Source of the DNA: JAEUWI01 sp942492815
GTDB lineage: Bacteria; Hydrogenedentota; Hydrogenedentia; Hydrogenedentales; JAEUWI01
Assembly: GCA_942492815.1 (NCBI GenBank)
Contig: OW818658.1
Span: 5,580,001 to 5,644,000 of the forward strand
Direction: 5' to 3'
DNA length: 64,000 nt
Of this stretch, positions 48,679 to 58,124 are shown piece by piece. The position numbers were made by a program, and so were the translations under genes. How positions within the stretch are numbered: position 1 is the stretch's first letter; each line of letters starts with the position of its first letter. Under the pieces are notes generated by a model. The model did no database searches. It had not been told where the DNA came from and worked only from the letters and a program-made list of their open reading frames with translations.

Positions 48679-50257
48679 TTCGGGCGAAGATGCCCCACAT
48701 GCCGGCCCGGTTACAGTTCTTCACTTCGATACGATTCTCGCCCTTCTTCAACGTGATGGGGATGATTTCCTTGTCGAAGTCGAGGCCGTTGACGCCCGTA
48801 TAGCGGGCGACTTCCTTGCCGTTGACGCGGACCCAGGCGTCGTCGTCGCTGCAGAAGCGAAGCTGGACTTCCTGCTCCTTGGGGCTGGTGACTTCGCACC
48901 AGGCGTAGGCGATGACATCCTTTTCGACGCCGTAGATGTTGGAGTAGCCGAGGGTGCCCGCGGTGGTGGGGTGCACGCGCCACTTTGCCTTGCCGTTGCG
49001 CACATCGAAAATCGCGTCGGGGTCGATGCCCTCTTCCGGGGGCACGGGGGTGTCGAGGAGGGTGCCGGTGGCGTCGAAAGGCGCGGCGACGTGCCACGCG
49101 GGGACAAAGCCGGGCAGGGGATTCGGCTTTTCCCAGTGGCCCTGGGGCTGGAGGCGGAGGGCGGCCATCTTCTCGTTTTCGGGGCGCACGGTGAGTCCGC
49201 CGGTCTCGCGGATCTCTTTCATGGCCTGGGTGACCGGGGGCTCGAGCGAGGGTATGTCGGCCCAGCCGGGAACAACCTCGTTGTGACAGATGAAGGAAAC
49301 GAGGCCACTGGCGCCTTCGCGGACGAAGTCTTCGAGCTGTTCACGGAGCTGATCAGGGTTGGGCAGGCCCTGGCCCGTTTTCGCGGGGCGTCCGTCGAAG
49401 GCATGGTATATCCCGACGAAGGGCACGCCAGGCACGCGGCTGCGGGCGGCGGAGAGCATGTGCTGCACTTCCTGGGCGGTGCGCTCGCGGTTGTAGCGGT
49501 TGGTACTGACGGGGTACCAATAGATGAAGAGGATATCACAGACGCCGGGGGCGAAATTGGTGATAGAGCCGGCATCGCCGAAGCCCGCACAGACGGGCCG
49601 CGCGGGATCAACTTCCTTCAGCACTTTGTACATGGCCTGGAGGGCGGAGCGGGCGTCGCCCGGGCTGTCGTCGAGGACGTAGTAGCCGAAGAGGTTGGGC
49701 GAGTCCTTGATGGCCTGGACCTCCGTGCGGCATTCTTCGGGCCAGAAGAGAATGGTGCCTTCGCGGTGGTCGGCAGGCGTGGTGCCGTTGATGCCGCGCT
49801 CGCAACCGACGAGACCGGACTCGTTCATGGATTCGTAGCGGATGAGTTCACCGTCGAGCTCGATGACCCGCGATTCCCATTTTGGCATGCCGCCGCTGAA
49901 GTGAAGGGGAATATCCTTCTGGCTGGCGTCGACCGGTTCGCGCAGGCGTACACCATGGTAGATATGGGAGGTGAGGTGGGGCAGCACCTTGATGCCCTTC
50001 TCCAGGCAGTACTTACCGGCGGGCGTGGCGATGTCGAGCTCAGGCTTGCCCGCGAGGATGACGTTCATCCCCACGGCGTGTACTTTTTCGAGGTCCTCGA
50101 CCCGCTCCGCGCCGTAGGTGCCGAGGATGGGCTGACCGTCGATGTTCCACGGGGTCGGCTGGAGTTTCATGAGCTGGCCTTCGGCCCGGGCCGATGACGC
50201 GCACAGCGATACAAAGGCGATGACCAGGGTGGCGCGGAATATGAGCGGGACGAACAT
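48623..50257 (-). CDS. Exported TIM-barrel protein with C-terminal lectin/PA14-like domain
   Basis: 544 aa. Signal peptide to about residue 25 (SSARA). Residues 30-370 have a beta/alpha barrel pattern (GMNVILAGKPELDI, KGIKVLPHLTSHIYHG, LFGYYVLDDSPGDAR, VCDILFIYWYPV, FVGIYHAF), as in glycoside hydrolases acting on plant or algal sugars, with YYVLDDSPG and GIYHAFDG candidate acidic sites. Residues 430-544 are a beta-sandwich with CSDDDAWVRVNGKEV, as in PA14-type carbohydrate-binding domains. Family not recognised with confidence. Confidence 0.55.
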   Translation of the reverse strand: MFVPLIFRATLVIAFVSLCASSARAEGQLMKLQPTPWNIDGQPILGTYGAERVEDLEKVHAVGMNVILAGKPELDIATPAGKYCLEKGIKVLPHLTSHIYHGVRLREPVDASQKDIPLHFSGGMPKWESRVIELDGELIRYESMNESGLVGCERGINGTTPADHREGTILFWPEECRTEVQAIKDSPNLFGYYVLDDSPGDARSALQAMYKVLKEVDPARPVCAGFGDAGSITNFAPGVCDILFIYWYPVSTNRYNRERTAQEVQHMLSAARSRVPGVPFVGIYHAFDGRPAKTGQGLPNPDQLREQLEDFVREGASGLVSFICHNEVVPGWADIPSLEPPVTQAMKEIRETGGLTVRPENEKMAALRLQPQGHWEKPNPLPGFVPAWHVAAPFDATGTLLDTPVPPEEGIDPDAIFDVRNGKAKWRVHPTTAGTLGYSNIYGVEKDVIAYAWCEVTSPKEQEVQLRFCSDDDAWVRVNGKEVARYTGVNGLDFDKEIIPITLKKGENRIEVKNCNRAGMWGIFARITDIEGKALEGLKFSPED

Positions 50258-50421
50258 GATCGGGACTCTCTTCTTGATCGGTTGGACATAAAGACGGTTT
50301 CAGTGAGTATAACCGCCGAAAGTGATTTCTGAAATGGCGTGGATTGATCGACTTGTCGTGTATTGACCTTTGGCTCTTCGGGACGATCCAATCGGTATGG
50401 TTGAAGCAAGCGCCTTCCGAC

Positions 50422-53400
50422 TCAGCGCACCAGCGTCACCCGCTTGTATGCCCGGATCTCCACCGGGCCCAGGAGGCCCGAGCGCGGCAGGGGCGAGTAG
50501 CCCAGGAGGGCGTGGGCGGGTGAATTATCGTCGTGAACGCCACGCCCCAGGCGCTCGCGGAGTTCCTCGGGCACGGGGGGGAATTCCTTCAAACCGGAGA
50601 CCCGGTTGATGAGGGTGTTGGTCACAGAAACGACGAGTTGGTTGGTGCCTTCCACGGCAAGCGAGGTCATGTTCAGGGTTTGTCCCCGCATCCAGACGGT
50701 GCCGGCGGCTTTCCCGTTTACGCGGACCTCTGCCACATTGCCCACGTCGCCGAGATCGAGTTCCAAGCGGATATCGTCGCGGTCGTAGCCTTCGGGCAGG
50801 GCGAAGGCCGTCACATAGCGCCCCGTACCGCTGAAATACCGGGCTTCGGGAATTTCGGCCCACGATTCGAGTTCCTCCAGCTCCGTCCGCCACGGTGTGA
50901 ACGAATCGCTCGAAAGTACCAGCTCCCACGGGCCGGAGATCGCGAGGGGCGCGGGTACGCCCGTCACGGTGGCCCGGAGCATTTCTCCACTGGCAAGGCG
51001 CACGCGGTGCTCTCCCGCGCGTCTGGTCCATCCGACCGCCGACTCGGCATCGATATCACTAACCGAATCGAGGGTGGCGCTGGTGGCGTACGGCAGGGAC
51101 GCGCCCGCTTCGAATACCACGAAGGTGGAGGCAAAGGGGGCGAGTCGCAGGGGCAGCCAGGTGGCGCCGTTGCGCTCTTCCCACACGTGAAGCGGTGTAA
51201 CATTGCCCGAGATGGGATCCCAGCAGGAGGGCGCGGCACCGGTCACGCGGAAGCCGACGGGCATATCGATTGGACGGTCCTGAATGTTGGTGAGGAAGTA
51301 GAGGTCGCGCCCGTCCATGCGGCGATGGGTGAAGGTCAGGCCGTTGTTCTCGCGCAGATCCTCGCGGACGAAGTCGATGTCCATGTCGGGGGCCACATGA
51401 CGGTTGAGGGCGCGGAGAAAGGGGTCCAAAGCGCTGCTGCGCTTGTCGAGAATGTTGCTCCGGTCCATGACTTTTTCGAGCCAATAGGTCGTGCCTTCGC
51501 CATAGGCGTGCATACTTGAAGGCCCTTCCAATCCGAGGCCGTCTCTGCCCGTGGACTTCTTGAAAAGCTTCGATACGGTGTCCCGAAGTTCTAAACTATC
51601 TTCTAGTAACGTGACCGTGTCACAAGCAGAACTCGGCACTTTTTCCAGCGCGATCACCGCACCTCCCTGCTTTACATAGTCCGCTACGCGCTGGAGACTC
51701 GCCACGGGCATCGCTTCGATGTTCGGGAGGATGAGCACGCGGTAGTCGTTGTTCTGGATTCGCAGGGTGGGTCCCGTAAATTCGGCCTTGTGCTGCAGCA
51801 CCTCGTCGTTCACCAGATCGAAGTTGTATCCATTGCTCAAAAGGAGTCGGCCCAGTTCACCCCAGTCGAAGCTGCGGGTCCAGCTTCGGGCGTTGAGGGC
51901 GTCCTTCGTCCACTGGTTCGCCGTGGGGGCGTAGATCGCGATATCGGCCACGGGCCGCCCCTGCCGCAGGAGATAGCAGCTCCGCGCGATGTAGTCGCTG
52001 AGGTGGTGGTAGTAGGGCCACCACACATTGTCAGGGCTGATGTGAATGGCCGCGTAGAAGCCGCGCGTGGGCGCGATGTCGTGCTCGGGCGACGCGATGA
52101 AGCCGTGGTTGTTGAAGCGGTTTGCGCCCGCGCGGAGAAAGGTGTCGCTGGTGATCTTCAGCTCTTCCAGCGTGGCGCGGTAAGGCTCCCAGTGAAGATA
52201 GGTGTAGGCCTCGACGGAGATAATATTGCGTCCATAGATGTGGGCGCCCGACGCGACGTATTCGCGTGGTCCGATGCGCGTGTCGAACCAGGGCACGGCG
52301 TCCTTCTCCCCCGCCGTGATCTCCATTTCTGGAATATCCGACTGCCCGGCGCCTTCCAGGTTGTCGGTGACGAAGCCGTAGGGTTGGATGCGGCTCTTTA
52401 CGCCGTGGGCCTGGCACCAGTCGTTAAAGGTATTGAAAAAAGCGACCATGCCCTGATGATGGAGCATCTCGTTTACCGCGTAGCGCGCGCCGCCGGTCCT
52501 CTCCCCCACGTCCCACCAGAGGGCGGGCAGGAGCGGGATCAGGTCGTAGCCCTTGCGCGCCTTGAACTGGTCGGGCAGGGAATCGGCCCAGTAGATGCCA
52601 TTGCGATGGATGGGCACTTCGAAGCTGTCGCCGAAGAGGGATTCCACCGTGGCGCCCAGCTCGCTCCCCAGGGCATCGACGAAGTGCTGGCCGAGGGTGT
52701 CGACGTAGAAGTTCATGGCCTCCACGTCGAGATGGTTCACGGCGTTGCTGCCCTCGGGAATGGTGGACCAGAAAGCCATGATGCGCCAGTCGCCCTCGGG
52801 GACTTCCCACGCGAGCTGGCGATCCTTTACGCGGTCGGTCAGGATCTGGAAGGAATCGGGCAGCAGCACACCATCGGTCACGCGGCCCGCGACCACGGCC
52901 ACGAGCTTATCTTCGGGGAGAATCTCGGGGAAGGATCGGGGAAGATCCCGAGGGTTAACCGCCGCCTCCAGCGACAGCGGAGCGTCGAAGTGGGCCGGGC
53001 CTGCAACGGTCAGCATGCTGGCCAGCAACGCACGGGTGCGATACTGCTCCGGCACCCAGTCGCCCCCCCAGATCCAGCCGGGACCGCCGAAGTTGAGGGA
53101 GAGCGTCATGCCGAGAGATTTAGCCTCGGCCACGGCATGTTTCACAAGGTCAAAGTACTCCGGAGAAAGATAGGGCACGTTGCCCTTTTCGTAGACCTCG
53201 TCCATGGTGATTTGTTCGGCGCCGCCGAGGCCCTGGGCCTTCATTTCGCGGAGCTGGCGGGAGATGTCGTCTTTGGTGAGGGCATTGCCGTGCCACCACC
53301 AGCGCGTTTGGGGGCGGCAGTCCATGGGGGGATTGGCGAAGACCTCGCGGAGGGGGATCGCTCCGGGTTCTTCCGCTGTGGCGCGGAAACCCGCCACCGA

Positions 53401-53460
53401 AAGCGCTCCCAACAGAACCGAAAGGCAGAAAACTGAACCACGCCCCGTGCGCGCTTTCAT
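50422..53460 (-). CDS. GH106-type alpha-L-rhamnosidase-like enzyme
   Basis: 1012 aa from the ATG at 53460 (GGGAGA). Signal peptide to about residue 28. RPQTRWWWHGNALTKDDISRQLREM, then GLGGAEQITMDEVY and LSLNFGGPGWIWGGDWVP, is the N-terminal signature of GH106 glycoside hydrolases. Further, FGDSFEVPIHRNGIYWAD and AYTYLHWEPYRATLEELK look like catalytic-barrel parts. The last 150 residues form a galactose-binding-like beta-sandwich (LELDLGDVGNVAEVRVNGKAAGTVWM). It should remove rhamnose from plant or algal polysaccharide outside the cytoplasm. Confidence 0.8.
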   Translation of the reverse strand: MKARTGRGSVFCLSVLLGALSVAGFRATAEEPGAIPLREVFANPPMDCRPQTRWWWHGNALTKDDISRQLREMKAQGLGGAEQITMDEVYEKGNVPYLSPEYFDLVKHAVAEAKSLGMTLSLNFGGPGWIWGGDWVPEQYRTRALLASMLTVAGPAHFDAPLSLEAAVNPRDLPRSFPEILPEDKLVAVVAGRVTDGVLLPDSFQILTDRVKDRQLAWEVPEGDWRIMAFWSTIPEGSNAVNHLDVEAMNFYVDTLGQHFVDALGSELGATVESLFGDSFEVPIHRNGIYWADSLPDQFKARKGYDLIPLLPALWWDVGERTGGARYAVNEMLHHQGMVAFFNTFNDWCQAHGVKSRIQPYGFVTDNLEGAGQSDIPEMEITAGEKDAVPWFDTRIGPREYVASGAHIYGRNIISVEAYTYLHWEPYRATLEELKITSDTFLRAGANRFNNHGFIASPEHDIAPTRGFYAAIHISPDNVWWPYYHHLSDYIARSCYLLRQGRPVADIAIYAPTANQWTKDALNARSWTRSFDWGELGRLLLSNGYNFDLVNDEVLQHKAEFTGPTLRIQNNDYRVLILPNIEAMPVASLQRVADYVKQGGAVIALEKVPSSACDTVTLLEDSLELRDTVSKLFKKSTGRDGLGLEGPSSMHAYGEGTTYWLEKVMDRSNILDKRSSALDPFLRALNRHVAPDMDIDFVREDLRENNGLTFTHRRMDGRDLYFLTNIQDRPIDMPVGFRVTGAAPSCWDPISGNVTPLHVWEERNGATWLPLRLAPFASTFVVFEAGASLPYATSATLDSVSDIDAESAVGWTRRAGEHRVRLASGEMLRATVTGVPAPLAISGPWELVLSSDSFTPWRTELEELESWAEIPEARYFSGTGRYVTAFALPEGYDRDDIRLELDLGDVGNVAEVRVNGKAAGTVWMRGQTLNMTSLAVEGTNQLVVSVTNTLINRVSGLKEFPPVPEELRERLGRGVHDDNSPAHALLGYSPLPRSGLLGPVEIRAYKRVTLVR

Positions 53461-53704
53461 GGCATCTCTCCCGTACATGTGATACGTCAAGCCCCACATT
53501 GAAACGGAACGTTGTCGCAGTTTTCCCCGCGTTCGCTTCGGTGTTAGCATACTCAGCACCGCGAGACGTTGCAACGGAGATTCGCGTGACTCCTCCCGAT
53601 GGGGACATGCCCCCGCGCCTGGCCTTCCGCCGTCATGCGGATGGTTGTGACTGGGCTGGTTCGACTTCGGCGTGCCGCGTGTATTGGCGCGGTGGTACGT
53701 CCCC

Positions 53705-54538
53705 CTACGCGACGGCCAGCCCGCAGCGCTTCACCACTTCGGCGATTCCCCGCGCCAGGGCGCTCCGGTGATCGCCTTCGGGTGCGATGAGATCCGCGGC
53801 GGCGTGGGCGGCGCTGCGGCCATGGGGCATCGCGATACCCAGACCGGCCCAAGCGAGCATGGAGGCGTCGTTGTTGCCGTCGCCAAAGGCGAGGACGGCG
53901 TCGCGGGGAATGCCGTAGTAGCGGGCGACCGCAGCCACTCCATCGTCTTTGTTGGCGAGGGGCGCGGTGAATTCCAGCGAGTGGTTGGTGGTCATGAGCG
54001 CGTTAAAGCGATCTGCGGCGCGCGCCGCCATTTCCACCTGGGCGGCATGCACTTCGAGCGTTTCCTGCAGCCAGACGACTTTTTCTGCGGACTGATCTAA
54101 ATAGTCCAAGGGGTCGGCCAGGGTGACGGGATCGTCGTGGGTTTCTTCGTAGTAGTGCTCGATCCAACGACCCGCGCCTTGGGCGACGATTTCGTCTTTC
54201 AGCCACAGCAATATGGTGAAGCCCCGTTCGCGCCCCTCAACGATCAGGGATCGGGCATCGGCTGGTTCCAGCGTGGCGCTGTGGATGACTTCGCCCGTGC
54301 CCGTGTGCTCCGCTCGGGCACCCTGAGTAGACACCACGAAGTCGTCCAGGCCGAGGAGACGCGCGTTGGACAGGGCGTTGGCATGGCGGCGGCCCGTGGC
54401 CAGGATGATGCGGCAGCCGAGGGACTGGAGGGTCTGGATTGCGGCTTTATTTTCGGGGCTAATCTGCTTGTCACGGCCCACTAGGGTATCGTCAATATCA
54501 ATGGCCGCGAGGCGGTAGGGGAAGGTATCTGGGGTCAC
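53705..54538 (-). CDS. Cof-type HAD-IIB sugar-phosphatase-like protein
   Basis: 277 aa from a GTG at 54538 with AAAGGAA upstream. HAD motifs: I in LAAIDIDDTLVGRD, II in ILATGRRHA, III/IV in VLAFGDGNNDASMLAWAGLGIAM. The cap is type C2B (about 90-190). The family dephosphorylates sugar phosphates or related metabolites. It lies between the GH106 enzyme and a repeat-rich gap; no operon evidence. Confidence 0.9.
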   Translation of the reverse strand: MTPDTFPYRLAAIDIDDTLVGRDKQISPENKAAIQTLQSLGCRIILATGRRHANALSNARLLGLDDFVVSTQGARAEHTGTGEVIHSATLEPADARSLIVEGRERGFTILLWLKDEIVAQGAGRWIEHYYEETHDDPVTLADPLDYLDQSAEKVVWLQETLEVHAAQVEMAARAADRFNALMTTNHSLEFTAPLANKDDGVAAVARYYGIPRDAVLAFGDGNNDASMLAWAGLGIAMPHGRSAAHAAADLIAPEGDHRSALARGIAEVVKRCGLAVA

Positions 54539-54599
54539 GTTTGGGGGTTCCTTTTTTGGGATATTGTAACTGACTGTGCCCGGGACTATGCGCACTGGG

Positions 54600-54996
54600 G
54601 GAACGATGAAGATAGGCGCGAGACCGTCCCGTCGAGGGGACCGTCCCCCGCTTTAAAGCGCGGGACGGTCCCGAACGCGAAGTGTGCCACTACACACCGG
54701 GACGGCGATGCCAAATTGAATGTGACGTGCCCCTTTCAGGAGCCCTTTCGTTCAGGACGGTCCCGTCGAGGGGACCGTCCTGCACGCGAGCGGACTCGGT
54801 GGGCGCACACGACTGTCTCCAAACAGCACTTTCCTAACCGAGCGAAGCGCCACATAACGTGCGGGACCGTCCCCCGCTTTAAAAGCGCGGGACGGTCCCG
54901 AACGCGAAGTATGCTGCAACAAACCAGGGTGACGCCAAATTGAAAGCGAGGTCCCCTTTTTCAGGGCCCCTTCGTTCAGGACGGTCCCGTCGAGGC
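54600..54996. repeat. Two direct repeats of palindromic GGGACCGTCCC units
   Basis: The region carries two copies, about 54639-54785 and 54862-54993, each with a palindrome (GGGACCGTCCCCCGC...GCGGGACGGTCCC), a shared CCAAATTGAA, and GTTCAGGACGGTCCCGTCGA at the end. Period about 224 bp. The second ends exactly at the stop of the oxidoreductase gene. No gene is supported in 54539-54995. A related wording, GGGACATGCCCCCGC...GTGGTACGTCCCC, is at 53600-53705. Confidence 0.8.
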
Positions 54997-56372
54997 TAAC
55001 CTTCCAGCGTCCATCCATCGCGGTAGGTGCGCTTCAGCAGGCTGTTGGCCGCTTCGTTGTTCGTCACCTTGCCGGTCGCGCCGTCGTACTCAATCTTTTC
55101 GCCATGACGGTAGGCCGCGAGTCCGAGGAGCAGTTGTTCGATCATGTTGGCGCTGTACTCGAAGTCGCAGGAGGTCTTCAGGTCGCCCCGACAGGCGTTG
55201 AGCCATTGCTTCTGGAAGTGGCCGAGAGGCGGAAGGAGCTCTTCCTCCTTGCGCGGCTTGTAGTAGGTCAGGCCATCCTTCGCGCCGCTCGGGAAGAGTA
55301 CGCGGTTCTCGAAGCCCGCCACGATGTAGCCGCTATCTCCCCGGAACATGACGCCGTGGCCCACCTTGTCGAGATCGATATATTCGATGGGCGACTTGGG
55401 CATGTCGCCGCCCTGATGCCAGTTCACCACGATGGCGGGGCGCCAGTCGTTCGCCGGGTGCTCAAAGGTAGAGGTCATGCGGACGGGGGTTACATCGGGA
55501 TTGAAGGCCTCGCCCACACCCAGCGCGGAGGTGGGCAGGGTCGCGTCGATGGCGTTCCACGCGAGGTCCATGATGTGGCTGCCCATGTCGCCCACCTGGC
55601 CCGCGCCGAAGTCCCAGTACATGTTCCACTGGAGGCAATTTGCGCCGCGACCGCCGGAGAAGTACTCCGGATTGTAGGGGTGGAAGGGCGCCGGTCCAAG
55701 CCACAGGTCGTAGTGGAGATTCTTCGGCGGATCGCCCGCGGCGGGCAGGTAGCCCGGCTTGGGAATCTGGCGATTGCCCCACACGTCCACCTCTTTCAGT
55801 TCCCCGATGGCGCCGTCCTGAATCATTTCCCGAACGCGATTGAAGTTGTCATAGGCGTGGCGCTGCATGCCCACCTGGGTGGCGAGCTTGTTTTTCTTTG
55901 GCAGATAGGAAGCCCGGACGAGGCGGGCCTCTTCCACGCTAATCGCGAGGGGCTTCTCGCAGTAGATGTGCAGATCGCGCTTCAGCGCCCAATTGGCGAT
56001 GAAGGCGTGGGTCTGGTCGGTCGTGCAGCACACGATGGCATCCAGCTCGGGATGATCCAGGCATTCGCGCCAATCGATGTAACGCTTCGCATCGGGGAAG
56101 GTCTGGGCGGCGAAATCGAGATGCTCCTCGTCCACGTCGCAAATGGCGACAACGTTCTCTTCGACGAGCGCTTCATAGTGGGCGGACCCGCGGCCGTCCG
56201 CGCCGATAAGGGCGATGTTCAGCTTGTTGCTCGGGGCGGCGGCACCGGTCCGCGTGCCGCTGGGCAGGATCAGGAGGCCCGCGCCAAGGGCGGCGGATTT
56301 GAGAAAGGTGCGCCGGGGGTGGCCGGCGCCGGATGCCGGGTTCGATGGGATCGTCTTGTTATGACTGCTCAT
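54996..56372 (-). CDS. Tat-exported Gfo/Idh/MocA-family oxidoreductase
   Basis: 458 aa. Twin-arginine signal HPRRTFLKSAALGAGLLIL. NAD(P)-binding Rossmann segment KLNIALIGADGRGSAHYEAL; EKPLAISVEEARLV holds the conserved Lys-Pro; NMYWDFGAGQVGDMGSHIMD carries the DxGSH motif common in the planctomycete members. These enzymes oxidise or epimerise sugars and inositols; the exported form is typical of Planctomycetota. Next upstream are a cytochrome c lipoprotein and a ThuA-like gene on the same strand, a common catabolic set. Confidence 0.9.
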   Translation of the reverse strand: MSSHNKTIPSNPASGAGHPRRTFLKSAALGAGLLILPSGTRTGAAAPSNKLNIALIGADGRGSAHYEALVEENVVAICDVDEEHLDFAAQTFPDAKRYIDWRECLDHPELDAIVCCTTDQTHAFIANWALKRDLHIYCEKPLAISVEEARLVRASYLPKKNKLATQVGMQRHAYDNFNRVREMIQDGAIGELKEVDVWGNRQIPKPGYLPAAGDPPKNLHYDLWLGPAPFHPYNPEYFSGGRGANCLQWNMYWDFGAGQVGDMGSHIMDLAWNAIDATLPTSALGVGEAFNPDVTPVRMTSTFEHPANDWRPAIVVNWHQGGDMPKSPIEYIDLDKVGHGVMFRGDSGYIVAGFENRVLFPSGAKDGLTYYKPRKEEELLPPLGHFQKQWLNACRGDLKTSCDFEYSANMIEQLLLGLAAYRHGEKIEYDGATGKVTNNEAANSLLKRTYRDGWTLEG

Positions 56373-56434
56373 GGGTTTGCTCTCTCCATTTGCACGACCG
56401 CCACAGGGACGGGTGCGCTACGCTTTCGGCGCGC

Positions 56435-56812
56435 TCAATGTGCGCCGCTGTCGATCCAACTCTTAATGGTGGCGACGTCCTCGGCCGAAAGGGGCTCGCC
56501 CTTCGGGGGCATGCGCTTCTCGGCCGTTCCCGCGACCATCTGATAGAGCAGGCTGCCCTCGCCGTTGCCCGGAACCACCACCGCTGCACCATTTTTTCCG
56601 CCCGCCAGGGTCGACTCCAGTGAATCCAATGAATACTGTCCCTTCGACTCTTCCACGTGACACTTGGCACAGCGCTGAGCCACGATGGGCTGCACTGCGG
56701 CAGCGAAGGTGGCCGGTGGCGCGGCTTCGGTTCCGCTGTTGGAGGCGGGCTGAGAGCAACCGGCCAGTGCAACGACGACCATGGGCATCCAGAAGAATTT
56801 CGAAGAGATCAT
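56435..56812 (-). CDS. Cytochrome c-type lipoprotein (PSCyt1-like)
   Basis: 125 aa. Lipoprotein signal with lipobox LAGC near residue 19. One heme site, CAKCH, at about 48-52; the later AEKRMPPKGEPLSAEDVATIKSWID is the methionine-containing C-terminal segment of planctomycete small cytochromes. It probably passes electrons for the neighbouring oxidoreductase. Start ATG at 56812; 62 bp from the oxidoreductase gene. Confidence 0.85.
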   Translation of the reverse strand: MISSKFFWMPMVVVALAGCSQPASNSGTEAAPPATFAAAVQPIVAQRCAKCHVEESKGQYSLDSLESTLAGGKNGAAVVVPGNGEGSLLYQMVAGTAEKRMPPKGEPLSAEDVATIKSWIDSGAH

Positions 56813-56907
56813 TCAGTCGGGTCCTTCAATTGGCAAGGGATTGTGGATTGCTGCGACGGAACAACCGTACGATCAGCGTTCAAACGCTAAACCCGTCGTG
56901 GCAGGCC

Positions 56908-57792
56908 TTATTTCTTCTCGTCCAGATTGGCTTTCATCTCGTCATCCGTCGGGGTCTTCGAAGGCACCCCGCCCTCGGGCACGTCCAGCTTGGCGGTCCA
57001 CACGATGGCGTTCAGCACGAGGGTGCGGAAGTCGTCGTTCTGCCAGTTGCGATGGAAGTGACCGCCGGTGAAACCGAAGCTGCGCCCGCTGTTGGGCCGA
57101 TCGAAGGCCCAGGCCATGTGCTGCTCTTCGCCATTTTCGATGGCCTTGCGCACATCGGGGTTGCCGCTGTGAGGGCCATCGGGACGCTCCATGGTGGACG
57201 CGGGCGGCAGGGTGCTGAGGATGGGCGTGACGCCCTTCATACCCTCGGGAAAGCGCATGTGGAAGTACCACTCGTCGTTGATCGGGAAGGGAGGAACGCC
57301 CGAGGTGATGGGGTGGGAAGGCATGGACTTATAGTCGGCGTCCCAGTGGGGATTAACGGACCAGTGCGGCTCGAAATAGCCGCCGAGCCATTCGAGGAAC
57401 TTGTCGCCCCGCTCGCCCTTGGTGTTTTCCACGGCATAGTGGAGGCAGACGAGGCCCACACCCTTGTCCATCAGGGGCTGGAACTCGGCGAAGTGATCGT
57501 TGAGCAGATGGCCTTCGCCGCCGTCGCAGTAGATGACGACGGTCGCGGCCCCGTCCAGAATGCTCGCATCTTCGGGCCATCCGTAAAAGGTGACCTGGGC
57601 GTCTACGTCAAGCTTACTTTCGTTCAGCGCCTTGGCCAGCAGCATGGAGCCGGCCCGGTGTTCGTGGTCACCCGGCGCGTGGCTGGGCTTTCCGGCGATA
57701 AAGACGATCTTGGTTTTCTCGGCGGCGGACGCGACCGGCATCAGCGCGGCGGACAGGTAGAGGGCCGCGACGGCGGCAATCAGGTAACGCAT
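56908..57792 (-). CDS. ThuA-like domain protein, exported
   Basis: 294 aa. Signal peptide to about residue 23 (VASAAE). KIVFIAGKPSHAPGDHEHRAG, then VVIYCDGGEGHLLND and LVCLHYAVENTKGE, with FGFTGGHFHRNWQNDDFRTL near the end, are the segments of the ThuA/DUF1080-associated class-I-glutamine-amidotransferase-like fold. The common cysteine nucleophile is not seen. Found with Gfo/Idh/MocA genes in planctomycetes; thought to act on sugar derivatives. Confidence 0.85.
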   Translation of the reverse strand: MRYLIAAVAALYLSAALMPVASAAEKTKIVFIAGKPSHAPGDHEHRAGSMLLAKALNESKLDVDAQVTFYGWPEDASILDGAATVVIYCDGGEGHLLNDHFAEFQPLMDKGVGLVCLHYAVENTKGERGDKFLEWLGGYFEPHWSVNPHWDADYKSMPSHPITSGVPPFPINDEWYFHMRFPEGMKGVTPILSTLPPASTMERPDGPHSGNPDVRKAIENGEEQHMAWAFDRPNSGRSFGFTGGHFHRNWQNDDFRTLVLNAIVWTAKLDVPEGGVPSKTPTDDEMKANLDEKK

Positions 57793-57956
57793 TGCAAGCT
57801 CCTTGCTCGACCCGTGGCTGGCACGGGAAACTCTCCAGGGACATTCCCGATCACTCTATGCCGGGAGGCGAGGCGCGATCAAGAAGAATTCCGGGGGATG
57901 GTAGGGAACCGCGAATGGACGCGGATTAGCGCGATTTAAAGGATAGGAAACGAGTT

Positions 57957-58028
57957 GGAACCACAAAGAGCACAAAGAACGCAAAGTGTTGGTCCTCTCT
58001 TTGTGCTCTTTGCGTTCCTTGTGGTTCC
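57957..58028. repeat. Near-palindrome of CACAAAGAG 9-nt arrays
   Basis: Arms 57957-57986 (GGAACCACAAAGAGCACAAA...) and 57999-58028 pair over about 26 of 30 positions across a 12-nt loop. Each arm is a three-unit 9-nt array (CCACAAAGA GCACAAAGA ACGCAAAGT). It lies between divergent ThuA-like and propeller genes. Nothing else is seen in 57793-58124. Confidence 0.85.
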
Positions 58029-58124
58029 ATTCCCGCATCGTGTAGGGGCTGCTTTCTTTTCGGCCCGGGGTCCGCTAAGATGACTTGCCTACGTACCCAT
58101 GCACCCACGGAGTCCCACCCTGCT

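Noticed and set aside
51790..53436. 548-codon plus-strand frame opposite the GH106 gene
   Set aside because: Antisense of a recognised glycoside hydrolase with no independent evidence.
54600..55000. Small-RNA or tRNA gene in the GGGACCGTCCC region
   Set aside because: No cloverleaf or conserved RNA signature; explained by direct repeats of palindromes.
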